Positions 25,363-34,475 of a stretch of DNA of 64,000 bases are shown piece after piece (position 1 is the stretch's first letter; every line of letters starts with the position of its first letter). The notes under the pieces were generated by a model, which saw only the letters and a program-made list of their open reading frames with translations, was not told where the DNA came from and ran no database searches. The position numbers were made by a program, and so were the translations under genes. The DNA lies in NCBI GenBank assembly GCA_016870915.1, contig VFZY01000001.1, forward strand, positions 1-64,000, given 5' to 3'. The stretch comes from Acidobacteriota bacterium. Lineage in GTDB: Bacteria; Acidobacteriota; Terriglobia; Bryobacterales; Bryobacteraceae.

Positions 25363-26100
25363 ATGATTGCCTGCCGCGGCCTGACCGTGCGTTATGGTGA
25401 ATTCACGGCGCTCGATGACTTGCATTTTGAGGTTGGCGCCGGTGAAATTTGCGCTCTGCTGGGCCCGAACGGCGCAGGCAAATCAACCACACTTAAGGTC
25501 CTGGCCGGTTTCGCCGAGCCTTCTGCCGGCGAAGTGTCCATTGATGGCCAGGCGCCCGGCCAGGCCCGCCAGCGGATCGGTGTCATGCCGGAGAGCCTGG
25601 CGCTGTTCGAGGATCTGACCATCGAAGAGCACCTGCGCCTGACGGCCGGCATGCACGGGGCGCCGTTGGACCGGATCGGCCAGCTTCTCCGGGTGTTGAA
25701 GATCGAACCTGGGCGCGGAACGCTGGCACGGCACTGTTCGCACGGCATGCGGAAGAAGACGTCATTCGCTATGGCGCTGCTGCACAATCCGCGGGTGCTG
25801 CTGCTCGATGAGCCGTTCGAAGCCGTGGATCCGGCAAGCGCGCGCATGATGTTCAACCTGCTCCGCGACGCCTCGCGCCATCGCGGCCTCACCGTGCTGC
25901 TGACGTCGCACATCCTGACACTGGTGGAGCGGCTGGCGGACCGCTTTGTGCTCCTCCGCGGCGGGAAGCTGGTGATGAATGAACCAGCAGGACCGGCGAC
26001 GGCGGCCCTGGAAGAGGTCTACTTCCGGATGATTGAACCGCCGGGTGTGGAGACGCCAGGTGCGGAGACATTGGAATGGCTCGGCTCATCCGCGTCCTAG
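25363..26100 (+). CDS. ABC transporter ATP-binding protein
   Basis: A 245-residue ATPase. Walker A is GPNGAGKST (about residues 34-42), the Q-loop region VMPESLALFEDLTIEEHLRL, the signature CSHGMRKK replacing the standard LSGGQ, and Walker B RVLLLDEPFEAVD; the switch His is in LTSHIL. The 'SHGM-K-K' signature is common in ABC-2-type exporters of antibiotics or membrane proteins. It overlaps the downstream membrane-protein gene by 25 bp, which therefore is the probable transmembrane partner. The substrate is unknown. Confidence 0.93.
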   Translation: MIACRGLTVRYGEFTALDDLHFEVGAGEICALLGPNGAGKSTTLKVLAGFAEPSAGEVSIDGQAPGQARQRIGVMPESLALFEDLTIEEHLRLTAGMHGAPLDRIGQLLRVLKIEPGRGTLARHCSHGMRKKTSFAMALLHNPRVLLLDEPFEAVDPASARMMFNLLRDASRHRGLTVLLTSHILTLVERLADRFVLLRGGKLVMNEPAGPATAALEEVYFRMIEPPGVETPGAETLEWLGSSAS

Positions 26101-27089
26101 CCGCGGCCGGCAAGGCGGCCCGGCGCAGGTCAAAGCACCTCCGGCAACTGAGCGGGAACAACATGTTCTATGCCGGAGTGACGCTGCTATTCATGATGGA
26201 CCCGGCGGGGCTGGGACTGTTCCTGTTGTTCATGGGTCTGGTGCTCTTCCTGCCGTCGAGTGCCGATCCGATGGCAGCCGTGCCGCGCGAGAGGCTCGCG
26301 CTTTGGCCGCTGGCGCGGGGGGAGCGCGTGGCCCTGCGGCTGGTGAGTCCGCTGCTCAACCCCATCACGTGGGTGTTGTTGGCGGGGCTGGTGTGGCGGC
26401 GCGTCACCTGGGGTCTGTGGGCGTTTGTGGCGCCTGTCTTCCTTGTGGGCTTTGCGGGATCCGGGCGGACCTTTCCCACCGTTTGGAATGTGAAGGTACC
26501 CGCGGGCCGGTTCGCGGAGCTGGTGAGTAAGGACTTGCGCCAGTTCCTCACCGCGCTCGATCTGTACTGCGCTCTGCTGGTCTTCGGACCCACGCTGTAC
26601 CTGCGATTGGATGAGCAGTTGCCGGCCGAAGCAGGAACTCCGTTCACCATTCTGGTGAACATCATGATGTCCACGATGGCGATCACGCTGTTCGGCGTGG
26701 ATGGGCGGGCGGGGCTGGAACGGTACCGGCTGTTGCCCGTGGCGGGATGGACGGTGCTGCTGTGCAAGGGCGCGGCGTTCCTGTTGTTGACGCTGGTGGT
26801 GACGGCGCCGCTTGGCCCGGTGGCCGGTCTGGCGGGCGGAATGATGTCGCTGGCGGTGGGTCAGTGGTTTTCCGTGCGGCGGTGTCTGCCGCAGTACCGG
26901 TGGCGGTTTCGCGCCAGCAGCCCGTTTGGGGCAAGCCTGGGCCAGATGGTGGCAGGGTTGGCGGGAATCGCGGCAGTGGTGCAGTTAAGCACATGGTGGC
27001 TCCTGGTCTGCGCTGCGATCTACGCCAGCTCCGTGGCGGCAAGCGGCCGGGCGCTGGATGCCGGCACGACGCATCCCGGCGATGCGTAA
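26076..27089 (+). CDS. Multi-pass membrane protein, probable ABC exporter permease
   Basis: A 337-residue protein with roughly seven hydrophobic segments, such as FYAGVTLLFMMDPAGLGLFLLFMGLVLFL, VTWGLWAFVAPVFLVGFAG, TILVNIMMSTMAITLFGVDG, GWTVLLCKGAAFLLLTLVVTAPLGPVAGLAGGMMSLAV and LVCAAIYASSVAASGRAL. The soluble stretch between the first groups contains RERLALWPLARGERVALRLV. No conserved motif places it in a named permease family. The 25-bp overlap with the ATPase gene and the lack of any other permease nearby make it the likely membrane subunit. The N-terminus is basic (RVLAAAGKAARRRSKHLRQL), consistent with a cytoplasmic start. Confidence 0.7.
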   Translation: MARLIRVLAAAGKAARRRSKHLRQLSGNNMFYAGVTLLFMMDPAGLGLFLLFMGLVLFLPSSADPMAAVPRERLALWPLARGERVALRLVSPLLNPITWVLLAGLVWRRVTWGLWAFVAPVFLVGFAGSGRTFPTVWNVKVPAGRFAELVSKDLRQFLTALDLYCALLVFGPTLYLRLDEQLPAEAGTPFTILVNIMMSTMAITLFGVDGRAGLERYRLLPVAGWTVLLCKGAAFLLLTLVVTAPLGPVAGLAGGMMSLAVGQWFSVRRCLPQYRWRFRASSPFGASLGQMVAGLAGIAAVVQLSTWWLLVCAAIYASSVAASGRALDAGTTHPGDA

Positions 27090-27099
27090 GCTATAGGGT

Positions 27100-28494
27100 A
27101 TGCCCTTTTCGACACGCAGGGAGTTCCTGACAACCGCCGCCGGCGCTGTGTGCGCCAGCGCGGCAAACACCGGCCGGCCGATGAACGTGTTGTACGTGGT
27201 GTCCGACGATCTGTCGCCGACGGCGCTGGGATGCTACGGCCATCCGCTGGTGCAATCGCCGAACGTCGATTCGATTGCCCGCGCGGGCGTTCGGTTCGAC
27301 CGCGCCTATTGCCAGTTCGCGCTGTGCGCGCCGTCGCGGGCCAGTTTTCTGACGGGATTGCGCCCAGACACGACGCGGGTACGTTCGAACGGACCCGACT
27401 TCCGCGAGTTCCTGCCGGACGCCGTGACTCTGCCCCAGTTGTTCAAGAACAACGGCTACCGGGCGATTCGAGAAGGCAAGATGTTCCACATGGGAGTGCC
27501 CACGACGGTGGGAACGGACCGGTGGCAGGATGCGGCCAGTTGGTCCCACAACGGAAGCCCGCAGGGCAAGGAAGATCGCTCCCGCGGCGAGGGCCGCAAT
27601 CTTACCCCCAAACACGATGCCGGACGGGCGATGAACTACATCCGCACCCCGGACCCTTCGGAGCAGGCCGACTTCGACGCCGCCAACCGGGCGATCGCGC
27701 ATCTGGAAGCCAATCGCAACCAGCCCTTCTTCCTGGCCGTGGGCTTTGTCCGGCCGCACGTGCCGCTGGTGGCGCCGGACCGCTTTTTCGACCTCTACCC
27801 GGTAGCCAAGATCAGACCCTTCGTTTCCCCCGCCGGGGACACCGATGACATTCCGGCGCTTGCGCTTCGGGCCCTGGGCAATACCACCGGACACATGGGC
27901 ATGGATGAAGACAAGCAGCGGGAAGCGCTTCGGGCATACTTTGCGTCGGTTTCGTTCATGGATGAGCAACTGGGGCGGGTGTTGAGGACACTTGACGCTC
28001 TGAAGCTGCGCGACAACACCGTGATTGTGTTCCAAAGCGACCATGGCTGGCATCTGGGCGAACACGGAATCTGGCAGAAGCGTTCGTTGATGGAGGAATC
28101 GGCGCGGGTGCCGTTGATCATTTCGGCTCCCGGCCGCAAGGGCCGCGGGCGGCGCACGCGGGCAATCACGGAACTGGTGGACGTGTACCCCACGGTGGCC
28201 GAACTGTGCGGGCTGACCCCGCCTGCCCGCCTTGAAGGGAAATCGCTGGTACACCTGCTGGACAACCCGGCGCGGGAGCACAAAGCCACAGCACACACCC
28301 AGCTCGATACCCCGCAGGCACAAGGGCGAGCCGTGCGGACCGATCACTTCCGGTACATTCGCTGGGGATCAGCGAGCGAGACCGGCGAGGAGCTGTACGA
28401 TCACCGGCGGGACCCCCGCGAATTCCGCAATCTGGCAGCGGACCCGGCAGCCGCGCCTGAACTGGCGCGGCACCGGGCGTTGGCGGGGGCGTGA
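27100..28494 (+). CDS. Sulfatase, iduronate-2-sulfatase-like
   Basis: A 464-residue enzyme with a twin-arginine leader (STRREFLTTAAGAVCASAA). The formylglycine motif CAPSR lies at about residue 82 (QFALCAPSRASFLTGLRP), giving a Cys-type sulfatase that needs maturation. NVLYVVSDDLSPTALGCYGHP carries the first calcium-site aspartates, FKNNGYRAIREGKMFHMG the usual GK-H element, and QSDHGWHLGEHGIWQKRSLMEES the C-terminal metal and Lys residues typical of IDS-like enzymes. It probably removes sulfate from polysaccharides in the periplasm. It begins 10 nt after the ABC operon on the same strand and converges on a hypothetical secreted gene. Confidence 0.92.
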   Translation: MPFSTRREFLTTAAGAVCASAANTGRPMNVLYVVSDDLSPTALGCYGHPLVQSPNVDSIARAGVRFDRAYCQFALCAPSRASFLTGLRPDTTRVRSNGPDFREFLPDAVTLPQLFKNNGYRAIREGKMFHMGVPTTVGTDRWQDAASWSHNGSPQGKEDRSRGEGRNLTPKHDAGRAMNYIRTPDPSEQADFDAANRAIAHLEANRNQPFFLAVGFVRPHVPLVAPDRFFDLYPVAKIRPFVSPAGDTDDIPALALRALGNTTGHMGMDEDKQREALRAYFASVSFMDEQLGRVLRTLDALKLRDNTVIVFQSDHGWHLGEHGIWQKRSLMEESARVPLIISAPGRKGRGRRTRAITELVDVYPTVAELCGLTPPARLEGKSLVHLLDNPAREHKATAHTQLDTPQAQGRAVRTDHFRYIRWGSASETGEELYDHRRDPREFRNLAADPAAAPELARHRALAGA

Positions 28495-28500
28495 CCGGCG

Positions 28501-29022
28501 TCAGAGACCGGCGTCGACGAAGTAGCCGACAATCGAAAGATTCGCGAAGTTGACTCCGCCCGCCCCTAGGTCGTCCGTTCTTAGGATCTGGTAGCTGAGG
28601 CTCTCCCCACTGGAGATGAGCACGTTCACGGGTACATTTGAGACAAAGGTTCTCTGTCCGCCGGGGCTTGAGCCCTGAAAGCTGTGGTCAAGATAGAACC
28701 TGATGTCAGTTCCCGAAATACTGAAGACGACGTTCCGGTGCGACTGACCGTCGGTGAATTGGACTTGGCTGCTGACAGACTGGATGAAAAGCTTCTTGCC
28801 AACGGGAATCGCCGGGGTTAAAGATTCAGTGCGCGAGAATTGTCCGGCGATGAAGCTCAGTGGGATCACCGCACCGAATCGGGTACCCCGAACCGGCGAA
28901 TCCATGTCTCGCACGAGCGCAGCCTTGATCTGCGCCACCGCCACCGGGGCCAGCGTTCCAAGCAGCGCCGCCAGGGCGAGGGCTCCGCTCGCAAACCAGA
29001 ACGTGTTCTTCCACTTGTTCAT
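28501..29022 (-). CDS. Secreted/anchored hypothetical protein, 173 aa
   Basis: Starts at ATG 29022, chosen because GGAGG (complement of 29028-29032) lies 5 nt upstream; an ATG 12 nt earlier has no such site. A signal or membrane segment (FWFASGALALAALLGTLAPVAVAQ) is followed by a beta-rich body: VIPLSFIAGQFSRTESLTPAIPVGKKLFIQSVSSQVQFTDGQ, VVFSISGTDIRFYLDHSFQG, VPVNVLISSGESLSYQILRTD and FANLSIVGYFVDAG. It looks like a single jelly-roll or Ig-like domain. I do not recognise the family. It is convergent with the sulfatase gene, 6 nt apart. Confidence 0.6.
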   Translation of the reverse strand: MNKWKNTFWFASGALALAALLGTLAPVAVAQIKAALVRDMDSPVRGTRFGAVIPLSFIAGQFSRTESLTPAIPVGKKLFIQSVSSQVQFTDGQSHRNVVFSISGTDIRFYLDHSFQGSSPGGQRTFVSNVPVNVLISSGESLSYQILRTDDLGAGGVNFANLSIVGYFVDAGL

Positions 29023-29184
29023 TGTGTCCTCCATTCGGCGCGGCGATGATTCTTGGGAGGGCCGCGCCGTTCAGGCCAGCTTAGCAGAGATTTTCACGGC
29101 GCGAGAGGCTGGCTGGATACCCGGACTGGGGCGCCCCATCGGCTGGCGGGAGGACCGTTGATACCCCTACGCGATGTCGGCCGG

Positions 29185-30630
29185 CTACTTCCGGGTCACG
29201 GGACCCATGGGTGGGCCTGTTTCCCGTTCCCGTGCCGGGTCGAACTGAGGATTGCGTACCGGCAGGCGTGCCCCGGTTTGACGCAGCCAGCTTTCAAGCC
29301 GGGCTCGCAGGCGGCTGGCCTTCGCGGGTTGTTCGGCCGCCAGGTCGCGCGTTTCACCCGGATCGGCACGCAGGTTGTACAACTCGGTGTGGTCGTCCTC
29401 GTAGAAAAGGATCAGCTTGTCGTCTCCATGGCGAATGGCGGCCGAGGGTTTGCCCAACTGCGGACTGTAATGGGGGAAGAACCAGATGATGTCGCGCGGG
29501 CCCAGCGTGCTCCGTCCTCGCAGCAAGGGCGCAAGGCTGTGGCCATCAAGCGCGGTGGGCACCGGGAGTCCGGCCATGTCCAGCATCGTGGGCAGGAAGT
29601 CCGTGGTGGAAACGGGGTCGTCTGACCGGCTTCCCGGGCGGGTCACACCGGGCCAACGCACCAGAAGCGGCACACGGATGCCCCCCTCGTAAAGATGGCC
29701 TTTGCCGGCGCGCAGCGGCAAATTCGAGGTGACAGGCCGCTTCTTCCATTCAAGCGATGACACCCCGCCATTGTCGGAGGTGAAAATCACAACGGTGTTG
29801 TCCGCCAGTTTCAATTCATCCAGTGCATCCAGGATGCGGCCCACGCTCGCGTCCATGCTCTCGATCATGGCGGCGTATTCGTCATAGTTGTGCCCGCCGT
29901 CCGGAGGTTTCGAGGCGTACTTCCGCACCAGATCGGGCTTGCCCTCGATGGGCACGTGGACGGCGAAGTGAGGCAGATAGAGGAAGAACGGCCGGGTTGC
30001 GTTGTCGTGGAGGAAGCGGACGGCTTCCGTGGTCAGACGGTCGGTGAGGTAGTCGCCTTCCTCGCCTTCAAGCGGGATCTTGGCCTTCCACTTCGGGTAA
30101 AAGAAACTGTTGGTGGACCCGGCTTCGTCGCCGCCCAGGCCGATGTCGAAACCCTGATCGGTGGGCAGGAATCCGGCGCCGCCCAGGTGCCACTTGCCGA
30201 TGCAAGCGGTGCGGTAGCCGCCGTCGCGGAGGTACTCGGCCAGGGTCTTCTCTTCCAGGGGCAGTTCCAGCCGGTGCGGCGGAGGCAGCAGCTTTGAATA
30301 CGGCAAGCGGTGGGTACCCTGCAAGTGCAACGTGACTCCGGTGCGGGCCGGATGGCGGCCAGTCATGAGCGCGCCGCGCGTGGGTGAGCACACAGGCGCC
30401 GCGGAGTAGCCGTTGGTGAACTGCATGCCGGTGCGGGCCAGACGGTCGATGTGGGGTGTCTGGTAGTAGCGGCTGCCGTTGTAACCGGTGTCACGCCAGC
30501 CCAGGTCGTCGATCAGGATGAAGATAAAGTTGGGCCGGCGAGTGGCTGCGCTGGCCAGCCCGGCTGCGAGGGTGCCCAGGAAGGCGCGGCGGGAAGTCAT
30601 GGGGTTGCGGGCGGCCTTACTTAGGGTCAT
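29185..30630 (-). CDS. Sulfatase, arylsulfatase A-like
   Basis: A 481-residue enzyme with a twin-arginine leader (TSRRAFLGTLAAGLASAA). The formylglycine motif is CSPTR at about residue 81 (APVCSPTRGALMTGRHP), and NFIFILIDDLGWRDTGYNGS provides the first calcium ligands. CIGKWHLGG, HFAVHVPIEGKP and IFTSDNGG complete the active site. The C-terminal FYEDDHTELYNLRADPGETRDLA block is usual for the family. Substrates could be sulfated polysaccharides or aryl sulfates. The start is either ATG 30630 or ATG 30600 (MTSRRAFLG); neither has a convincing Shine-Dalgarno. A cupin gene follows upstream on the same strand, 23 nt away. Confidence 0.92.
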   Translation of the reverse strand: MTLSKAARNPMTSRRAFLGTLAAGLASAATRRPNFIFILIDDLGWRDTGYNGSRYYQTPHIDRLARTGMQFTNGYSAAPVCSPTRGALMTGRHPARTGVTLHLQGTHRLPYSKLLPPPHRLELPLEEKTLAEYLRDGGYRTACIGKWHLGGAGFLPTDQGFDIGLGGDEAGSTNSFFYPKWKAKIPLEGEEGDYLTDRLTTEAVRFLHDNATRPFFLYLPHFAVHVPIEGKPDLVRKYASKPPDGGHNYDEYAAMIESMDASVGRILDALDELKLADNTVVIFTSDNGGVSSLEWKKRPVTSNLPLRAGKGHLYEGGIRVPLLVRWPGVTRPGSRSDDPVSTTDFLPTMLDMAGLPVPTALDGHSLAPLLRGRSTLGPRDIIWFFPHYSPQLGKPSAAIRHGDDKLILFYEDDHTELYNLRADPGETRDLAAEQPAKASRLRARLESWLRQTGARLPVRNPQFDPARERETGPPMGPVTRK

Positions 30631-30653
30631 TTGACATCCACGGTGTCGAGCGC

Positions 30654-31493
30654 CTACTTGGAGCGGGCCACGCCCACCACCATCAGTTCCAGATCGCCGG
30701 CGCCGGTGTTTTCAAACGAATGAATCTCGTTGAGGAAGACAGGCACGGCATCACCCTTGCGGATGGGCGCCGATTCCTTGTCGATGAGGACACGGCCCTC
30801 TCCGTTCATGACGTAGTAAAACTCCTCGACGCCCTCATGCCGGTGGCGGCCAACGGTGACACCCGCGGGCAACAGGAGATGATCGACGTAGGACCAGTTT
30901 GTGTAGAAGACTTCGGGTGGAAGCGCGCGGCGATAGCGAGCCTCGCCCTTGCCACCGTTCAACGAAGCAACGGGCCGCAGCAGAGCGCGATCAAGCCGCA
31001 GGGTGATGAAGACAGGCTTGGGGTCGAGAGACACACCCTTGCGGTCGTCCCCAAGGTCGAAGGCGTCGTACTTGCCTTTGATGGTGCCCACCGCGATGTT
31101 CATCCATTCAGTCGGTTTGTCCGTCGGGTTGTAGATGGCGTGGGAACTGCCCATGCGGTTGGGCGCTCCGGCCGGTCCCTTCAGCACGGAAGTGCGGCCG
31201 TTGATGGTGAATTGAGCTTCGTTGTCGAAGATGACGAACATCTCTTCCATGTGGTTGTGGAAGTGGTGGCCGATGCCGCCGCCGGGGGGCAGCACGCCCT
31301 TGTGCAGAAAGATGAAGTTCGTGTTGAAGGTCTGGGCATCGAACAGGCCCTGGTAGTGGAGCTCCCCGGCGCCGGCATGGACGGACTTGGCCTGGCGGAA
31401 CTTGGTGGGCTCCGTGTGGGCGATTCGTTGGGGAAGGGGGTCGCGAGCCAGGAGGGCGGAGGCGGCCAGGACAGGAAAGATCAGACGGTTCAT
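30654..31493 (-). CDS. Secreted bicupin protein
   Basis: A 279-residue protein from ATG 31493 (MNRLIFPVLAASALLARD, a Sec-type leader), with AGGAG 2 nt upstream. The frame extends further upstream but only as shadow of the VWA gene. Cupin 1 (about 65-130) shows GGGIGHHFHNHMEEMFVIFDNEAQFTING, and cupin 2 (about 195-275) shows GVTVGRHRHEGVEEFYYVMNGEGRVLIDKESAPIRKGDAVPVFLNEIHSFEN. The His-x-His...Glu metal sites are intact in both. The function is unknown; sugar isomerase or dioxygenase activities are common. Upstream TAGAGT lies 10 nt before the ATG. Confidence 0.82.
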   Translation of the reverse strand: MNRLIFPVLAASALLARDPLPQRIAHTEPTKFRQAKSVHAGAGELHYQGLFDAQTFNTNFIFLHKGVLPPGGGIGHHFHNHMEEMFVIFDNEAQFTINGRTSVLKGPAGAPNRMGSSHAIYNPTDKPTEWMNIAVGTIKGKYDAFDLGDDRKGVSLDPKPVFITLRLDRALLRPVASLNGGKGEARYRRALPPEVFYTNWSYVDHLLLPAGVTVGRHRHEGVEEFYYVMNGEGRVLIDKESAPIRKGDAVPVFLNEIHSFENTGAGDLELMVVGVARSK

Positions 31494-31542
31494 ACTCCTG
31501 TTCACTCTATACCGGTCCGGGCGCCGATTCAACCAATCACGG

Positions 31543-32538
31543 TCACTGCGGCTGCGCGGGCGTCGAGGGGAGTGGCTCCGCGGCGCCGGCGTAGTAGGTT
31601 CCCCGGGCTCGAAGGACAGCCTTGGGAAACTTCTTCCTTGCGGCGGGCGCCAGCTCCACCCGAACGCGCCGCAGGCCATCGCCGGGGGCCGGCCGGTACG
31701 AGAGCCGGTAGCGGCTTCGCAACTCGGTGATGAGCCGGATCAGGGATTCGCCCGTGCGGCCGGACTGCAGGACGGCGCCGCCGGTCTCCTCGGCCAGGTG
31801 GAAGACGTTCGACGGCGTGAAATCGGGGTTCACCACGCCTCGTTCCGGCTTGGGGCTCTCCGCATCGGGTGTGAGAATCGCGTTGAGCGTGACGTTCGCG
31901 CGGGCCATGGCTTCGATGACCTGCGCGTCGGTGATCTGGTAGTTGAGGCGGCGGTTGTCCGTCAGGATGGCAAGCATGCGGCTGTGTGTGGCGGGCTCGG
32001 CCCGCAGCAGTTCGACGGCATCGAGGACGGAGCGATTGATGGCCGTTCCATTGCCCAGGTCCGCACTCCATCGGACAGTCTTCAAGGCCTGGGCGGCAAG
32101 ATTCCGGTTGTGCGTGCAACTGACATCCGTCCCGGCACGGGCCGCAAATGACATGACGCAGGCGCGGTCCGCGTTGTTCAGGCCGTTGAGTGCCGTGGTG
32201 GCGACACTGGCCATTTCCTTGAGGTAAGGTTGCATCGATCCGCTGACATCGAGCAGAAGCAGCAGAGAGAGCGGCTCGTTCTCAAAGCCGAAGGAGGTGA
32301 TCGGGCGCGGCTGTTCTTCATCCAGAAGGCGGAAATCAGCCTCCACCAGTCCGGCAACGGGCTGGCGATTCTGCATCACGACGACATCCACCCGTACCTC
32401 GGTGACTTCGGTCCGGAACGTCGGCCGGGACGGCTGATCCTGCGCCGGGGGTCGCGAAAAGACAACGCCCGGAAGTGCCGCCAGGAAAGCGGCGGCAAAA
32501 AAATTGCAGGGCTTGATCATTTTTGGTTTGCGAGGCAA
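31543..32538 (-). CDS. VWFA-related acidobacterial-type protein
   Basis: A 331-residue exported protein. After a signal (NFFAAAFLAALPGVVFS), a short domain with VTEVRVDVVVMQNRQPVAGLVEADFRLLDEEQPRPI precedes the VWA fold, as in the VWFA-related family that is expanded in acidobacteria. The MIDAS motif DVSGSM (about 93-98) binds Mg. The later TAI and RMLAILTDNR stretch give the other metal positions (here TD-N). The C-terminus LSYRPAPGDGLRRVRVELAPAARKKFPKAVLRARGTYYAG is the typical YRPxxxxDGxxRxIxVxLxR segment. The role is probably protein-protein interaction. TTG 32538, with TATCAT 9 nt upstream, or ATG 32520 may be the start. Confidence 0.85.
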   Translation of the reverse strand: MPRKPKMIKPCNFFAAAFLAALPGVVFSRPPAQDQPSRPTFRTEVTEVRVDVVVMQNRQPVAGLVEADFRLLDEEQPRPITSFGFENEPLSLLLLLDVSGSMQPYLKEMASVATTALNGLNNADRACVMSFAARAGTDVSCTHNRNLAAQALKTVRWSADLGNGTAINRSVLDAVELLRAEPATHSRMLAILTDNRRLNYQITDAQVIEAMARANVTLNAILTPDAESPKPERGVVNPDFTPSNVFHLAEETGGAVLQSGRTGESLIRLITELRSRYRLSYRPAPGDGLRRVRVELAPAARKKFPKAVLRARGTYYAGAAEPLPSTPAQPQ

Positions 32539-32632
32539 TCTCGCCGTATGATATCCTATGAATGCCTTGTCGGGACAGTTGTGTTTCTACCATTCCGGCA
32601 AAAACCCCACGGAGCGTGACTAACCCCTCGGA

Positions 32633-33061
32633 ATGAGCTTCACCGTTTTTATTGGCAATCTTCCAGCTTGGGTGACTGCCGACGACATCAAGACTTGGCT
32701 CGCCGCCGACAACATGGTGGCTGATAGCGTGAAGGTCATCCGCAATCCCGAAACCCAGGAATCGAAGGGTTTCGGCTTCATTGAGGCTCCCAACGAAGAG
32801 GAGATGCACGCAATCATCCGCCGTTTCGATCGCGCTCCTCTGGAAGACCGTCTTCTCCGCGCCAATCCGGCGCAGCCCCTCAAGGGCAAAGGTGGGCCGC
32901 CCGTACCCGCCGGTGCAGGCCGCCCCGGCCCGCAAGGAGACCGCCCCCCCATGGGCGGCCCGGCCGGCGAACGCCGCGAACGCGGTGGCAAAAAACACCG
33001 CAAGAAGGGCCGTCCTGAGCCCCAGAGTGCCTTCGCTCAGGAACTGGCCAAAGCCCTCTAA
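32633..33061 (+). CDS. RRM-type RNA-binding protein
   Basis: A 142-residue protein with one RNA recognition motif (about residues 3-80): RNP2 VFIGNL and RNP1 KGFGFIEA. Aromatic positions are only partly kept (RNP2 Phe and RNP1 Phe-x-Phe). The tail (about 85-142) is rich in Gly, Pro and Arg (PAGAGRPGPQGDRPPMGG) and ends with a basic cluster (KKHRKKGRPEP) and AFAQELAKAL. Bacterial RRM proteins of this size are often cold-responsive RNA chaperones; this is known of the class, not shown here. It starts at ATG 32633. There is a 93-nt gap to the divergent VWA gene. Confidence 0.88.
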   Translation: MSFTVFIGNLPAWVTADDIKTWLAADNMVADSVKVIRNPETQESKGFGFIEAPNEEEMHAIIRRFDRAPLEDRLLRANPAQPLKGKGGPPVPAGAGRPGPQGDRPPMGGPAGERRERGGKKHRKKGRPEPQSAFAQELAKAL

Positions 33062-33231
33062 ATCTGTTTACAAATCTCTAGCCCTGACGCCGGATCGTAC
33101 CGTGCTGGTACTACTGTGGACGCCGGAAGCGGGGTGGTATACTCGAGCCGGGTGTTTGTAGTTTCATCCAGGTATTGAGTGTCCCGGTTTTCCGACCGGA
33201 AGTTTCGGCACGGCACCCGGAGAGCTTTTTT

Positions 33232-34425
33232 GTGAACGATCTATTAATCATTCGGATTCTTGCCGTTGCAGCACTCACGGTGGCGGCCGCCCTTCAGGAA
33301 CCCTTTGGATTGAACGCGCCGGTGGCGGCAGCCGCCGGGGCCGCGGGCGGTGCGGTCTTGGTCTTCTTGGAGACGCGCCTTCAGAAACTCAGTCTACGGC
33401 GGCTGGGCGGCGGAGCGCTGGGCCTGTTGGGTGGCTGTCTGGCGGCGCTGCTGATCACGCTGACTCTGGAAAAGGCGTTTCCCCTGGCTGGCCCCACCGT
33501 CCGGTTCGCGGAGGTAGCGATCCTGCTGGCCATGGCATTTCTTGGCGTGGCGCTCGGAACCAAACGCGGGGACCCGTTGATGATGCCGTTGACTCCGGAA
33601 GCCGTGGCCGCTGCGAGCGACAAGCCGGCGGCGCCGGCGGTGAACAAGAAGGCGTACCGGATTCTCGATACCAGCGTGGTCATCGATGGCCGCGTGGCGG
33701 ATATCGCCGAGACCGGATTTCTCGACGGCGTTCTGGTGATTCCGCAGTTTGTGCTGCGGGAGTTGCAGTTGGTGGCGGATTCGCCCGACTCGATGAAGCG
33801 CAATCGCGGCCGGCGTGGTCTGGACTTGCTGCAGCGGGTGCAGAATATCAGCGACATCAAGGTGTTGATCGTGGAGGAGGATTTTCCGCACGTCCGCGAT
33901 GTCGACATGAAGCTGATCGAACTGGCGAAGCTGTACGAATGCAAGGTGGTCACCAATGACTTCAATTTGAACAAAGTGGCCCAGCTTCATAAGGTGGCTG
34001 TGCTCAACATCAACGAACTGGCCAATGCCCTGAAACCGGTGGTGTTGCCCGGCGAGACCATGAAGGTCTTTATTCTCAAGGAAGGCAAGGAGTACAACCA
34101 GGGCGTGGCGTACCTGGATGACGGCACCATGGTGGTGGTGGACAACGCGCGGCGGATGGTCTCGAAAACCATTGAGGTGGCGGTGACCAGCGTCCTTCAA
34201 ACCACCGCGGGCAAGATGATTTTCGGCCGCTTTGACGAGCGCATCCATACCGTGGACAAGGCCGGCGGCACGCACCCGGACCGGCACGAATCGAAGACCC
34301 CGCATACGGGCACGCCACACGCCGGCACTCCGCAATCCGGCACCCAACACGAACGGCGCACGGGTGAAACCCATCCCATGCCCGACCAGCCCGCCAGCGC
34401 CGCTACGGCGCCGCCCAACGCCTGA
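33232..34425 (+). CDS. PIN/TRAM domain membrane protein (YacL-like)
   Basis: A 397-residue protein. GTG 33232 is chosen because GGAGAG at 33219-33224 precedes it by 7 nt. Four N-terminal helices (about 1-115) are followed by a linker and a PIN nuclease domain with [38 protein letters not shown] and [16 protein letters not shown] (Asp residues typical of PIN). A TRAM-like RNA-binding part follows ([39 protein letters not shown]). This order is that of Bacillus YacL-type proteins, which often sit upstream of ispD-ispF as here. The final 45 residues are a His/Thr/Gly/Pro-rich tail with [15 protein letters not shown] repeats, unusual for the family. Confidence 0.85.
   Translation: MNDLLIIRILAVAALTVAAALQEPFGLNAPVAAAAGAAGGAVLVFLETRLQKLSLRRLGGGALGLLGGCLAALLITLTLEKAFPLAGPTVRFAEVAILLAMAFLGVALGTKRGDPLMMPLTPEAVAAASDKPAAPAVNKKAYRILDTSVVIDGRVADIAETGFLDGVLVIPQFVLRELQLVADSPDSMKRNRGRRGLDLLQRVQNISDIKVLIVEEDFPHVRDVDMKLIELAKLYECKVVTNDFNLNKVAQLHKVAVLNINELANALKPVVLPGETMKVFILKEGKEYNQGVAYLDDGTMVVVDNARRMVSKTIEVAVTSVLQTTAGKMIFGRFDERIHTVDKAGGTHPDRHESKTPHTGTPHAGTPQSGTQHERRTGETHPMPDQPASAATAPPNA
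34303..34347 (+). repeat. Degenerate 15-bp repeat encoding a pentapeptide tail
   Basis: Three consecutive 15-bp units encode [10 protein letters not shown] and QSGTQ near the end of the PIN-TRAM protein. They share the pattern x-x-GGC-AC(g/t/c)-C(c/a)(a/g) and are clearly diverged, so they are older than the perfect duplications elsewhere in the window. Confidence 0.6.
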
Positions 34426-34475
34426 GCGTACCGGACGGGTACACTAGGAGAACAGCCCAGGGCTTCCAAACGCCG

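Noticed and set aside
31494-31679. Longer N-terminus of the cupin protein
   Set aside because: The extra 62 residues are Arg/Pro-rich shadow of the VWA gene. The signal peptide starts at ATG 31493 with AGGAG upstream.
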